A stretch of DNA of 30,700 nt from JAWLGW01 sp964569055. GTDB taxonomy: Bacteria; Planctomycetota; J058. Below are positions 24,761-30,700 of this stretch, in pieces. Under the pieces are notes generated by a model. That model did no database searches, was not told where the DNA came from, and saw only the letters and a program-made list of their open reading frames with translations. Location: assembly GCA_964569055.1 (NCBI GenBank), contig CAZMSZ010000044.1:1-30700 (forward strand). Reading direction: 5' to 3'. The position numbers and the translations under genes were made by a program. Position 1 is the first letter of the stretch, and the number at the start of each line of letters is the position of its first letter.

Positions 24761-25720
24761 ATGCGGATCTGCCCCGCCTGCGCGTTCGACCGCTGCGACG
24801 ACACCGCCGTCCGCTGCCGCCAGTGCGGCGCCGACCTGACGCAGGAGGAGGAGCGGGTCCCATCGCGCGAGTCGGCCTGGTTCCACTACGTGCAGATCGC
24901 CAAGATCGGCGTGGTCGAGCTGGTCCCGGGCAAGGCGTTCTGCATGGGCAAGGACCCGCGCAACGAGCTGGTCCTGCCGCGCTGCCCCGATGCCGAGGCG
25001 GCGCGCCTGTTCTGGACCGACGGCTACGACGAGGCCACGGTGCAGCTCAACCAGGGCGCGCGCGAGACGGTCAAGGTGGACGGCGTGCGCCTGAGCGGGG
25101 TGCGCGCCCTGCGCGGCGGCGAGGAGCTCACGGTCGGGCCGCTCGTCATGAGCTACCTCAAGCGGGCCACGCCGATCGAGGGCGCGATCGACGCCGGACG
25201 CGTGGCTCGCCAGCGCCGAGGCGTCGACCCGGGCCGCGCCGTCGCCACGGCCCCGGGCGCGCCGCGCCGATCCAAGGTGGCGCTCGAGCCGCGCATGCGC
25301 GAGCTCCCCGTCAAGAACGGGGCGACCGGCCCGCGCGAGGGACGCGCGGCGGTGGTCGCGCCCGCGGCCGTGGCTCGCGCCCTCGCGCAGAAGGAGGCCT
25401 ACGGCACCCTCCGCGTGAGCAGCCCGCGCGGGCGCGGCTGGATCACGGTCATGAAGGGCGCGCCCAAGCACGCGACCTTCGGCGAGCTGCGCGGGCGACG
25501 CGCCCTCGACGCGATCCTGCGGCTCGAGCGGGCGCAGTGCCAGTTCGTGCCCGGGCTCCCGCAGCGCGGGAGCGGCGAGGAGCTCGAGCTGACCTTCGCG
25601 CAGGCCCTCGGCGCGCGGAAGGCGGCGAGCGGCCCTCGTCCCCCGCAGCGCGCGCCGGCCCGGCCCCCGACGCCGGCGCCCAAGCGCCCGGGCACGCGGC
25701 CGCCGCACCGGCCGGGCTGA
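24761..25720 (+). CDS. Zinc ribbon - FHA-like - DUF4388-like protein
   Basis: A 319-residue cytoplasmic protein with three recognisable parts. A short zinc ribbon opens it: C4-x2-C7 and C19-x2-C22, with C12 between. Residues about 42-130 look like an FHA phosphothreonine-binding fold (GKDPRNELVLP resembles the G-R-x-N-D/E-hydrophobic core; later VDGVRLSG...LRGGEELTVG). After a basic linker, residues about 210-275 (YGTLRVSS..., MKGAPKHATFGELRGRRALDAIL, CQFVPGL) resemble DUF4388, common in Myxococcota signalling proteins. The last 40 residues are Pro/Arg-rich and probably disordered. Overall a phospho-signalling adaptor with no enzymatic domain. ATG at 24761, GGGAG four bases upstream. It converges on the stress-protein gene. 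Confidence 0.78.
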   Translation: MRICPACAFDRCDDTAVRCRQCGADLTQEEERVPSRESAWFHYVQIAKIGVVELVPGKAFCMGKDPRNELVLPRCPDAEAARLFWTDGYDEATVQLNQGARETVKVDGVRLSGVRALRGGEELTVGPLVMSYLKRATPIEGAIDAGRVARQRRGVDPGRAVATAPGAPRRSKVALEPRMRELPVKNGATGPREGRAAVVAPAAVARALAQKEAYGTLRVSSPRGRGWITVMKGAPKHATFGELRGRRALDAILRLERAQCQFVPGLPQRGSGEELELTFAQALGARKAASGPRPPQRAPARPPTPAPKRPGTRPPHRPG

Positions 25721-25725
25721 TTCGC

Positions 25726-25745
25726 GGGCGCAGGCCGCGGCGCCC
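25726..25745. terminator. Hairpin between convergent genes
   Basis: GGGCGC (25726-25731) and GCGCCC (25740-25745) form a six-pair stem with an eight-base loop in the 24-base gap between the FHA gene and the stress-protein gene; it could act in both directions. There is no T tract, usual for such GC-rich DNA. Confidence 0.4.
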
Positions 25746-26638
25746 TACCGCGGCGCGACCGGAACGCTCCGCTTCACCAGCACCGGCACGCGGCAGCTCC
25801 GCAGCACGTTCTCGGCCACCGACCCGAACAGCCAGCGCTCGAGGCCCGACGACCCGTGGGTCGTCATGGCGACCAGGTCGCACCGCTCACGCTCGGCCGC
25901 ATCGAGGATCTCGCCCGCGGGGTCGCCGACCGACGCCACCGTGCGCACCTGCAGGCCGTCTACGGCCAGGGCGGCGCGCTGCTCGCCGAGCCAGCGCTGG
26001 AGGTCGTCGTCCCGCTGGGTGGAGAGCGCCCCCGGCGCGGCGTAGTCGCCGAGCGGCAGGTCCTTGACCCGGATCAGCACCAGCTCGGCCTGGTGCTGGC
26101 GGGCGAACTCGGTGGCGAGCGGCAGGATCGTGGCTGCGTTGGAGGAGCCGTCGAGCGGGACCAGGATCCGGCCGAAGCGCCGCCCCGCCTGCTCGGCGCT
26201 GGCGGGGTTCACCAGCAGCAGCGGCTGCGGCGAGCGGCGCAGCACGCGCTCGGCCACGCTCCCGCGGATCCAGCGGGCGGGCCCGCGCCGGCCGTGCGTC
26301 GACATGGCGACCAGCGCGGGGCGGCGGCGCTCGATCGCGTCCAGGATCGCCCCGGCGGGGTCGCCCAGGACGACCTCGTGCTCCGCGCGCACCCCCTCCG
26401 CGGTGAGCTCGGCGGCGAGGGCGGCGAGCTGGCGCTCCGCCTCGCTCCGGCGCAGGGAGAGGTGGCGCTCCTCGTCGTCGGCGCGTCCCTCGCGCTCGCT
26501 CGGGCGCTCGAGCAGCGGCACCAGCACGCGAAGCAGCGTGACCTGCGCGTCCTCGCGGCGCAGGAGCGGGCGCACGGCGGCCAGCACGTCGCGCGAGCGC
26601 TCGGACTCGTCGACCGGGATCAGGATCGTGTCGAACAT
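25745..26638 (-). CDS. Tandem-domain universal stress protein (UspA family)
   Basis: A 297-residue protein of two Usp domains (about 1-145 and 153-297). Each ends in an ATP-loop version: MSTHGRRGPARWIRGS in the first and MTTHGSSGLERWLFGS in the second, i.e. (S/T)-x2-G-x9-G-S, with Ser or Thr replacing the first Gly of the G-x2-G pattern; both have the upstream GDPAG segment. Tandem Usps of this kind are typical ATP-binding proteins induced by stress or hypoxia. The ATG at 26638 is chosen because the first beta strand starts at FDTILIPVD and GAGGGAG lies four bases upstream; longer readings add an Arg-rich segment without domain support. It sits next to SDR, Hsp20 and kinase genes, a general stress neighbourhood. 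Confidence 0.93.
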   Translation of the reverse strand: MFDTILIPVDESERSRDVLAAVRPLLRREDAQVTLLRVLVPLLERPSEREGRADDEERHLSLRRSEAERQLAALAAELTAEGVRAEHEVVLGDPAGAILDAIERRRPALVAMSTHGRRGPARWIRGSVAERVLRRSPQPLLLVNPASAEQAGRRFGRILVPLDGSSNAATILPLATEFARQHQAELVLIRVKDLPLGDYAAPGALSTQRDDDLQRWLGEQRAALAVDGLQVRTVASVGDPAGEILDAAERERCDLVAMTTHGSSGLERWLFGSVAENVLRSCRVPVLVKRSVPVAPR

Positions 26639-26777
26639 CGGGCTCCCTCGCCGGATACAGCGGTGCGCCGGCGCCCCTGCGTGGAGCAAGCGGCGCGCCC
26701 GACGCTTGTCGCCGCCGGCGAGCACTTGCGGTCCGCTCGTCGGTCGCGCGCGTCTCGCGGCGATGCCCGTTCACACG

Positions 26778-26800
26778 CGCGTGACGGGCTCCGTCACGCG
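26778..26800 (-). terminator. Perfect 10-bp hairpin overlapping the SDR stop codon
   Basis: CGCGTGACGG and CCGTCACGCG pair perfectly around a three-base loop. In the SDR transcript the 5' arm contains the TGA stop (26796-26794). It is a good hairpin terminator candidate for the SDR gene, lacking a U tract. Confidence 0.5.
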
Positions 26801-27555
26801 GCGGTCCAGCCGCCGTCCACGGTCAGCACCGCGCCCGTGACGTAGGCCGCCTCGTCGCTGGCGAGGAAGCGCACCAGGCCGACCACCTCCTCGGGGCGGC
26901 CGGGGCGGCCGAGGGCGGTCCGGCCGACGATCGCGCGGCGGGTGGCCTCGTCCTCCAGGAGGGCCGCGGCGAAGCGGGTCTCGACCAGCCCGGGGGCGAC
27001 CGCGTTGACGCGCACGCCCCGCGGCCCGAGCTCGGTCGCCAGCGTGCGCGTGAGCGAGATCACGGCGGCCTTGGTCATGGCGTAGATCCCCATGCCCGGC
27101 GCGCCGAGCTGGCCGAGCACGCTGGCGACGTTGACGATCGAGCCGGGCGCCCCGCGCGCCACGAGGTGGCGCGCCACCCGGCGGGCGAGGTCGAACCCGC
27201 CCTTGAGGTTGACGTCGAACGTCTTGTCCCAGGCGGACCAGCCCTCGAGCTCGAGCAGCGGCCCGTACTGCGGGTTGGTGGCGGCGTCGTTGACGAGGAC
27301 GTCGATCCTGCCGAAGCGCGCCAGGGCGGCATCGATCAGGGCCGCGCGCGCGGCGTCCTCGCCCACGTGGCAGGCCACGGGCAGCGCCTCGCCTCCGGCC
27401 GCCTCGATCTCGGCCGCGACCGCCGCCACCCCTGCGAGCTTGCGCGAGGCGAGCACCACCTGCGCCCCGCTCGCGGCCAGCCCGCGCGCGATCGCCGCGC
27501 CGATCCCGCGGCTGGCGCCCGTCACCACCGCGACCTTGCCGGTCAAGCTCGTCAT
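26794..27555 (-). CDS. Short-chain dehydrogenase/reductase (classical SDR)
   Basis: A 253-residue NAD(P)-dependent oxidoreductase. The cofactor motif TGASRGIG is at 12-19, the NNAG-type strand appears as VNDAAT (Asp for Asn, near 88-93), N116 is in the VNLKGG helix, and the catalytic triad is S145, Y158 and K162 (YAMTK). R38 in LASRK after strand 2 suggests NADP preference. The C-terminus GAVLTVDGGW is standard for 3-ketoacyl-reductase/glucose-dehydrogenase-like SDRs; the exact substrate cannot be told. The ATG at 27555 is chosen on domain length. There is no ribosome site; TAGACT lies eight bases upstream, suggesting a leaderless message. Divergent from hsp20. Confidence 0.9.
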   Translation of the reverse strand: MTSLTGKVAVVTGASRGIGAAIARGLAASGAQVVLASRKLAGVAAVAAEIEAAGGEALPVACHVGEDAARAALIDAALARFGRIDVLVNDAATNPQYGPLLELEGWSAWDKTFDVNLKGGFDLARRVARHLVARGAPGSIVNVASVLGQLGAPGMGIYAMTKAAVISLTRTLATELGPRGVRVNAVAPGLVETRFAAALLEDEATRRAIVGRTALGRPGRPEEVVGLVRFLASDEAAYVTGAVLTVDGGWTAA

Positions 27556-27563
27556 GGGAGCGG

Positions 27564-27569
27564 AGTCTA
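27564..27569 (-). promoter_or_regulatory. -10-like TAGACT before the SDR gene
   Basis: TAGACT lies eight bases before the ATG at 27555 on the minus strand, with a pyrimidine-rich gap and no Shine-Dalgarno. No clear -35. Confidence 0.35.
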
Positions 27570-27619
27570 CCCGCCTGACCGGCACCGGGGTTGCACCCTC
27601 GCTCACGAACGCTGGCGCG

Positions 27620-27639
27620 CTCCGGCGGGCGCGCCGGAG
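27620..27639 (+). promoter_or_regulatory. Hairpin in the presumed hsp20 5' untranslated region
   Basis: CTCCGGCG and CGCCGGAG pair over eight bases around GGCG. It ends about 15 bases before the GAGAGGAGGAG ribosome site of hsp20. Its CTCC could instead pair with the ribosome site, so a temperature-sensitive switch is conceivable but unproven. Confidence 0.3.
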
Positions 27640-27668
27640 ACGACTCACGTCGAGAGGAGGAGCTGACC

Positions 27669-28211
27669 ATGGTGTCGAATCTGTCCAAGTGGCACCCCTT
27701 CGCGGGGCAGAGCCTGTTCCCCGAGCTGGGGCGGCTCGACGAGCTGTTCGGGCTGCGGCCCGACGTGCGCGAGCTCATGGAGCGCTCGCTGGGGCGCGAG
27801 GGGACGTTCACCCCGCGGGTGGACGTGTCCGAGACGCCTGACGCCTACCTGATCACGGCCGAGGTCCCGGGCTGCCGACCCGAGGACATCGAGATCACGC
27901 TCCACGGCGACCGCCTCACGTTCCGCGGCGAGAAGCACGAGGAGACCCGGAGCGGCGACGAGGACCGCCAGATCGTGGAGCGCCGCTACGGCAGCTTCGA
28001 GCGCAGCTTCACCTTCCCGGTGTCGGTGGATGCCGACTCGGTCGAGGCCGAGAGCGCGGACGGCCTGCTGCGGATCTCGGTGAAGAAGCGCGGCGCCTCG
28101 CCGAGCAAGCGGATCGAGGTCAAGGCCGGCCGGCGCGCGGAGGGCGCGACCGAGGTGCAGCAGGGCGAGAGCCAGCAGCAGAAGGGCGGCAAGGGCGCGA
28201 AGAAGGGCTGA
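27669..28211 (+). CDS. Hsp20-family small heat shock protein
   Basis: A 180-residue ATP-independent chaperone that holds unfolding proteins. The alpha-crystallin domain spans about 48-145: TPRVDVSETPDAYLITAEVPG, then DIEITLHGDRLTFRGEK, RRYGSFERSFTFP and the closing ADGLLRISVKK. The C-terminal anchor is I-x-V (RIEV) and is followed by a Gln/Lys/Gly-rich hydrophilic tail. The ATG at 27669 is chosen because GAGGAGGAG lies six bases upstream. It is divergent from the SDR gene and ends in a strong hairpin. No CIRCE element or clear heat-shock sigma promoter is visible upstream. Confidence 0.94.
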   Translation: MVSNLSKWHPFAGQSLFPELGRLDELFGLRPDVRELMERSLGREGTFTPRVDVSETPDAYLITAEVPGCRPEDIEITLHGDRLTFRGEKHEETRSGDEDRQIVERRYGSFERSFTFPVSVDADSVEAESADGLLRISVKKRGASPSKRIEVKAGRRAEGATEVQQGESQQQKGGKGAKKG

Positions 28212-28224
28212 GCGCAGCGTCGGG

Positions 28225-28257
28225 GCGCCGCGAACGGCCGCGCGCCGTTCGCGGCGC
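28225..28257 (+). terminator. Strong hairpin downstream of hsp20
   Basis: A perfect 13-base arm (CGCCGCGAACGGC at 28226-28238) pairs with 28244-28256 around a five-base loop, extendable by one G-C pair. It starts 14 bases after the hsp20 stop. No T tract follows. It is the clearest terminator-like structure in the window. Confidence 0.6.
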
Positions 28258-28286
28258 TGCGGCCTCCCGGGCGCAGGGCCCGAAGC

Positions 28287-28314
28287 TTGCGGCCATCTGG
28301 GGGCTCGTTACGAT
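28287..28314 (+). promoter_or_regulatory. Predicted leaderless promoter of the histidine kinase gene
   Basis: TTGCGG (28287-28292) and TACGAT (28309-28314) are 16 bases apart; the -10 ends six bases before the ATG at 28321 and no Shine-Dalgarno exists, so transcription should begin at the start codon. Confidence 0.5.
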
Positions 28315-28320
28315 CCGCGC

Positions 28321-29775
28321 ATGGCGCACTCGATCGCGACGGACGCCCTGTGGAAGCTGCTCGGGCTGGCGTCCGAGGCGTTCGTGATCGTGGACGAGGC
28401 GGGCACGATCCGCTACGTCAACCGCGCGGCCGAGCGCCTGTTCGGCTACGAGCCGGGCGAGCTCGCCGGGCAGCTGCTCGAGGTGCTCGTCCCCGACGAA
28501 TACAAGGTCGCCCACGTGGCCGACCGGGAGCGCTACACGCGCGCGCCGGTGGCCCGCTCCATGGGCTCGCGGGCCGAGCTGTTCGCGCAGCGCAAGGACG
28601 GCGGGCGGATCCCCGTGCGGATCGGCCTCAGCTACGGGCACGAGCACGGCCACACCTACGTGATGGCCGTGATCGTCGACGTCACCGAGCGCAAGGCGGC
28701 CGAGGCCAGCCTGGCCCAGACCACCAGCGAGCTGGCGGCGATCTTCCAGGCGCTGCCGGACACCTTCATCCGCTTGAGCGCCGCCGGGCGCGTGCTCGCC
28801 TGCCACCAGCGCCAGGAGGCCGGGCCCTTCGGGCCGCCGCGCGAGGTCGCCGGGAGGGCCATGCAGGAGCTGCTGAGCGAGGACGTGCGGGCCCCGTTCG
28901 AGCGGGCGCTCGTCGATGTGCGCGAGCGGGGCGAGGCGCGCCGCTTCGAGCTGAGCGCCCCGCCCGGGCCGCGGGGCCACTGCTACGAGGCGCGCCTGGT
29001 GCCGCTCGGCGAGGCCGAGGTGCTGATGGTGGTGCGCGACATCACCGCGCGCAAGCAGCGCGAGTCCATGCTGCTGCAGGCGACGAAGCTGGCGGCGATC
29101 GGCGAGATCGCGGGCAACGTGGCCCACGAGGTCAACAACCCGATCGGGATCGTGAGCGCCAAGGCGCGCCTGCTCCTGTCCGACCCGCGCGAGCAGCTCA
29201 GCCCGAAGGTCCGCAGCGAGCTGACCAAAATGGTCGAGCAGTGCGACCGGATCGGGCTCCTGACCCGCAGCCTGCTCGAGTTCGCCCGCCCCCCGGCCAG
29301 CGCCGAGCGGGTGCCGGTCGACGTGCACGAGCCGCTCGAGAAGGCGCTCGCCATGGTGCGCGGGCGCTCCAAGAAGGGCGCGTGCGAGGTCGTGCGCGAG
29401 CTCGCGGAGGGGCTGCCGCCGGTGGTCGCCAACCCCAACGAGCTGCAGCAGGTGTTCTTGAACCTGTTGATCAACGCCGCCGACGCCATCCCCGACGGCG
29501 GCCGGATCACCGCGCGCACCCGCGTCGGGCTGACGCTCGAGAGCGCGCGGCCGGCGATCGCGGTCGAGATCGAGGACACCGGCTACGGGATCGACGAGGA
29601 GGCGATCGGGCGGATCTTCGAGCCGTTCTTCACGACGAAGGGCGAGGTCAAGGGGACGGGGCTCGGGCTCGCGATCTGCCGGAACATCGTGGGCGCCCAC
29701 GGGGGCACGATCGAGGCCCGCTCGGCGCCGGGGAAGGGCGCCGTGTTCGTGGTCACGCTCCCGGCGAGCGCGTGA
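28321..29775 (+). CDS. Cytoplasmic PAS-domain sensor histidine kinase
   Basis: A 484-residue kinase with no membrane segments. The first PAS domain covers about 10-125 (FVIVDEAGTIRYVNRAAERLFGY is the typical core); a second, more divergent PAS-like domain covers about 130-245 (ALPDTFIRLSAAGRVLACH). The dimerisation helix has the phospho-acceptor H269 in NVAHEVNNPIG. The ATPase has the N box NLLINAADAI (N385), G1 DTGYG (419-423), FEPFFTTK and G2 GTGLGLAI (445-451). The HEVNNP form of the H box resembles NtrB/ZraS-like kinases that often partner sigma-54 activators. No receiver domain or response regulator is adjacent, so it is an orphan here. It senses a soluble cue. Confidence 0.93.
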   Translation: MAHSIATDALWKLLGLASEAFVIVDEAGTIRYVNRAAERLFGYEPGELAGQLLEVLVPDEYKVAHVADRERYTRAPVARSMGSRAELFAQRKDGGRIPVRIGLSYGHEHGHTYVMAVIVDVTERKAAEASLAQTTSELAAIFQALPDTFIRLSAAGRVLACHQRQEAGPFGPPREVAGRAMQELLSEDVRAPFERALVDVRERGEARRFELSAPPGPRGHCYEARLVPLGEAEVLMVVRDITARKQRESMLLQATKLAAIGEIAGNVAHEVNNPIGIVSAKARLLLSDPREQLSPKVRSELTKMVEQCDRIGLLTRSLLEFARPPASAERVPVDVHEPLEKALAMVRGRSKKGACEVVRELAEGLPPVVANPNELQQVFLNLLINAADAIPDGGRITARTRVGLTLESARPAIAVEIEDTGYGIDEEAIGRIFEPFFTTKGEVKGTGLGLAICRNIVGAHGGTIEARSAPGKGAVFVVTLPASA

Positions 29776-29788
29776 GCGGCGGGTAGTA

Positions 29789-29804
29789 GCGGCTATCCGG
29801 CCGC
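29789..29804. terminator. Short hairpin between convergent kinase and asparaginase genes
   Basis: GCGGC and GCCGC pair over five bases with a six-base loop; it overlaps the asparaginase stop codon. Weak, possibly bidirectional. Confidence 0.25.
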
Positions 29805-30302
29805 CTTCACGAACGTGCCCAGGCGCGGGTCCTTGACCACGCCCGGGAACCGCAGCACCTGGTTGTGCATGGCCACGTAGACGCCGGGCGCGAGGAGCTG
29901 CACCGCGAGCAGCGCCTCGGTCAGGTTCTGCATGGCGTCGGTCGTGCGGAGCGCGAACGGCCGCATGGCGCCCGTCAGGACGACGGGGACCGTCAGCGCG
30001 GGGGCGGCCGTGCAGATCCGCTCGCCCGTGACCGCGAGCCGGTCGGTGCCGTGGACCACCACCACGCCATCGTGACACTCGGCCTGCGCCCTGACCGCGC
30101 GCGCGATCAGGTCGTGGTCGCCCTCGCTCATGTCGAGGCTGTCCTTGTTCATGAGCGTCAGGCGCGTCAGCCGCAGGCCGCGCAGCTCGAGCCCGGCCAG
30201 CATCACGTCGAGGTTGGAGACCTCGTTGGTGAGCACGCCGCGCAGCTCGTCGTACGTCTTCTCGATCGTGCCGCCCGTCGAGATCAGCGCGATCCGCTTC
30301 AC
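29793..30302 (-). CDS. Single-domain (half-length) asparaginase-like protein
   Basis: A 169-residue protein matching the N-terminal catalytic domain of type I/II L-asparaginases. The first motif ISTGGTIEKTYDE supplies the nucleophilic threonine; the second, VVVHGTDRLAVTG, supplies the Thr-Asp pair; VLTGAMRPFALRTTDAMQNLTEAL follows as in full-length enzymes, with no lysine at the usual later position that I can identify. Full enzymes have about 330 residues and a second domain; here the frame stops right after the first domain, as in a known group of stand-alone asparaginase-domain proteins. Whether it hydrolyses asparagine is uncertain. GTG at 30302 with GGGGAAG five bases upstream is chosen; longer readings add non-homologous sequence. 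Confidence 0.8.
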   Translation of the reverse strand: MKRIALISTGGTIEKTYDELRGVLTNEVSNLDVMLAGLELRGLRLTRLTLMNKDSLDMSEGDHDLIARAVRAQAECHDGVVVVHGTDRLAVTGERICTAAPALTVPVVLTGAMRPFALRTTDAMQNLTEALLAVQLLAPGVYVAMHNQVLRFPGVVKDPRLGTFVKAAG

Positions 30303-30349
30303 GTTCTTCCCCCGCGCCGCGCGCAGCGCCGCCCCAGCCTCGCATCGAA

Positions 30350-30582
30350 AGACGAGCGCACGGCCCTGTAGCGCAAGGCTGCCAGGTTTCCAGCCAACGG
30401 GCCAACCTCGCCCGGCCGAATTCCTGGCACCCGAGGACGAACTCAAAGCACTTACGCTCGAACGCGCCCTTCGGAAGGAACTCCTTCAACTCGTCAGGGC
30501 GAATGTTTACGATCCCCGCCCGATCGACCTCGGGAATGAGGTCTTCGGCTTGCGTCGCGCCACGCGACGATCCGCGTTCGGG
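30350..30582 (-). pseudogene. Possible gene remnant in a lower-GC stretch
   Basis: On the minus strand, from just after an in-frame TGA (30585-30583), a frame reads AEDLIPEVDRAGIVNIRPDE, LKEFLPKGAFERKCFEFVLG and CQEFGRARLARWLETWQP before turning into low-complexity Arg/Gly. It looks protein-like, but has only a TTG start (30489), no ribosome site, and runs into the asparaginase start. The opposite strand is also open to the window edge in one frame. G+C over 30421-30540 is about 58 per cent, well below neighbouring genes. I do not recognise the family. The rest of 30303-30654 shows only a small hairpin. Confidence 0.3.
30553..30569. promoter_or_regulatory. Perfect 7-bp hairpin CGTCGCG-CCA-CGCGACG
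   Basis: Seven-base perfect arms around a three-base loop, about 85 bases before the start of the last gene. It could be an operator or part of a terminator; nothing in the sequence decides. Confidence 0.3.
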
Positions 30583-30654
30583 TCAGATCTGCGCCGATGG
30601 TCGGCCGGGTTTGGCTCACTCGGAGCGGGGCCAAGCAGGGGAGGACAGGCTTTC

Positions 30655-30700
30655 ATGAGGCAAGGGACCAAGTCCTTGTTCGTCGTCGCGGCGCTGCTCA
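30655..30700 (+). CDS. 5' end of a gene for an exported protein (partial)
   Basis: ATG at 30655 follows GGGGAGG by ten bases. The 15 visible codons (MRQGTKSLFVVAALL) have a basic start and then a hydrophobic run, the beginning of a signal peptide or membrane anchor. The gene continues beyond the window. Confidence 0.6.
   Translation, partial: MRQGTKSLFVVAALL

Noticed and set aside
28120..30489. 789-codon minus-strand frame over hsp20, kinase and asparaginase
   Set aside because: Only its first 60 or so codons look protein-like (reported as a possible remnant); the rest is antisense shadow.

Overview
The window is very GC-rich chromosomal bacterial DNA with strong third-position G/C bias, so almost every real gene casts a long antisense shadow frame. 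The gene families (DUF805/SRPBCC fusion, zinc ribbon-FHA-DUF4388-like protein, prokaryotic RING-like membrane protein, sigma-54 enhancer-binding regulator, PAS histidine kinase, E. coli-type PepN) and the hexamer-type intergenic repeats suggest an environmental deltaproteobacterium-like organism, most likely Myxococcota. That is inference from gene content; there is no rRNA or other decisive marker. A run of exactly 100 N at 1670-1769 shows this is a draft assembly, probably a metagenome bin.

Layout. 4-1569: membrane protein with a C-terminal SRPBCC domain. 1588-1669: tail of a coiled-coil gene cut by the gap. 1950-8634: two overlapping UvrD-type helicases, each with a C-terminal Cys-containing PD-(D/E)XK nuclease domain, arranged like the AdnAB recombination machine. 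8698-11379: pepN. 11386-12415 (minus): a 58-residue Cys-rich protein and a RING-like membrane protein. 12501-15789: a peroxide-defence block, with a sigma-54 activator (Cys-rich GAF domain) divergent from ahpC-ahpD-dps; the shared 130-base control region holds several palindromes. 15852-17042: Fes-like esterase.

17167-22246 (minus) is the most interesting part: an HD-like/DUF4202-like protein, a CgeB-type glycosyltransferase, a sugar-nucleotide transferase and a clan-A glycosidase, coupled by overlapping stop/start codons, followed after a repeat-bearing spacer by inositol-3-phosphate synthase. A PIG-L deacetylase is divergent at 22544. Together they look like a pathway for an inositol- and sugar-containing glycoconjugate that I cannot assign to a known system. 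The glycosidase has its barrel segments in circularly permuted order.

23459-25720: exported YfiM/DUF2279-like protein, a repeat-filled spacer, and the zinc ribbon-FHA-DUF4388 protein. 25745-29775: a stress block with tandem-domain universal stress protein, SDR oxidoreductase, Hsp20 and an orphan PAS histidine kinase. 29793-30302: half-length asparaginase. 30303-30654: a lower-GC stretch with a possible gene remnant. 30655 to the edge: start of an exported protein.

Two themes cross the window. Several genes have no Shine-Dalgarno sequence but a TAnnnT-like -10 box 6-9 bases before the start codon, suggesting leaderless mRNAs. Related short intergenic repeats (hexamer runs, a GCTGTCGC core, and a CGCAGAG core) recur at 17051, 17121, 18475, 24427, 24508 and 24598.
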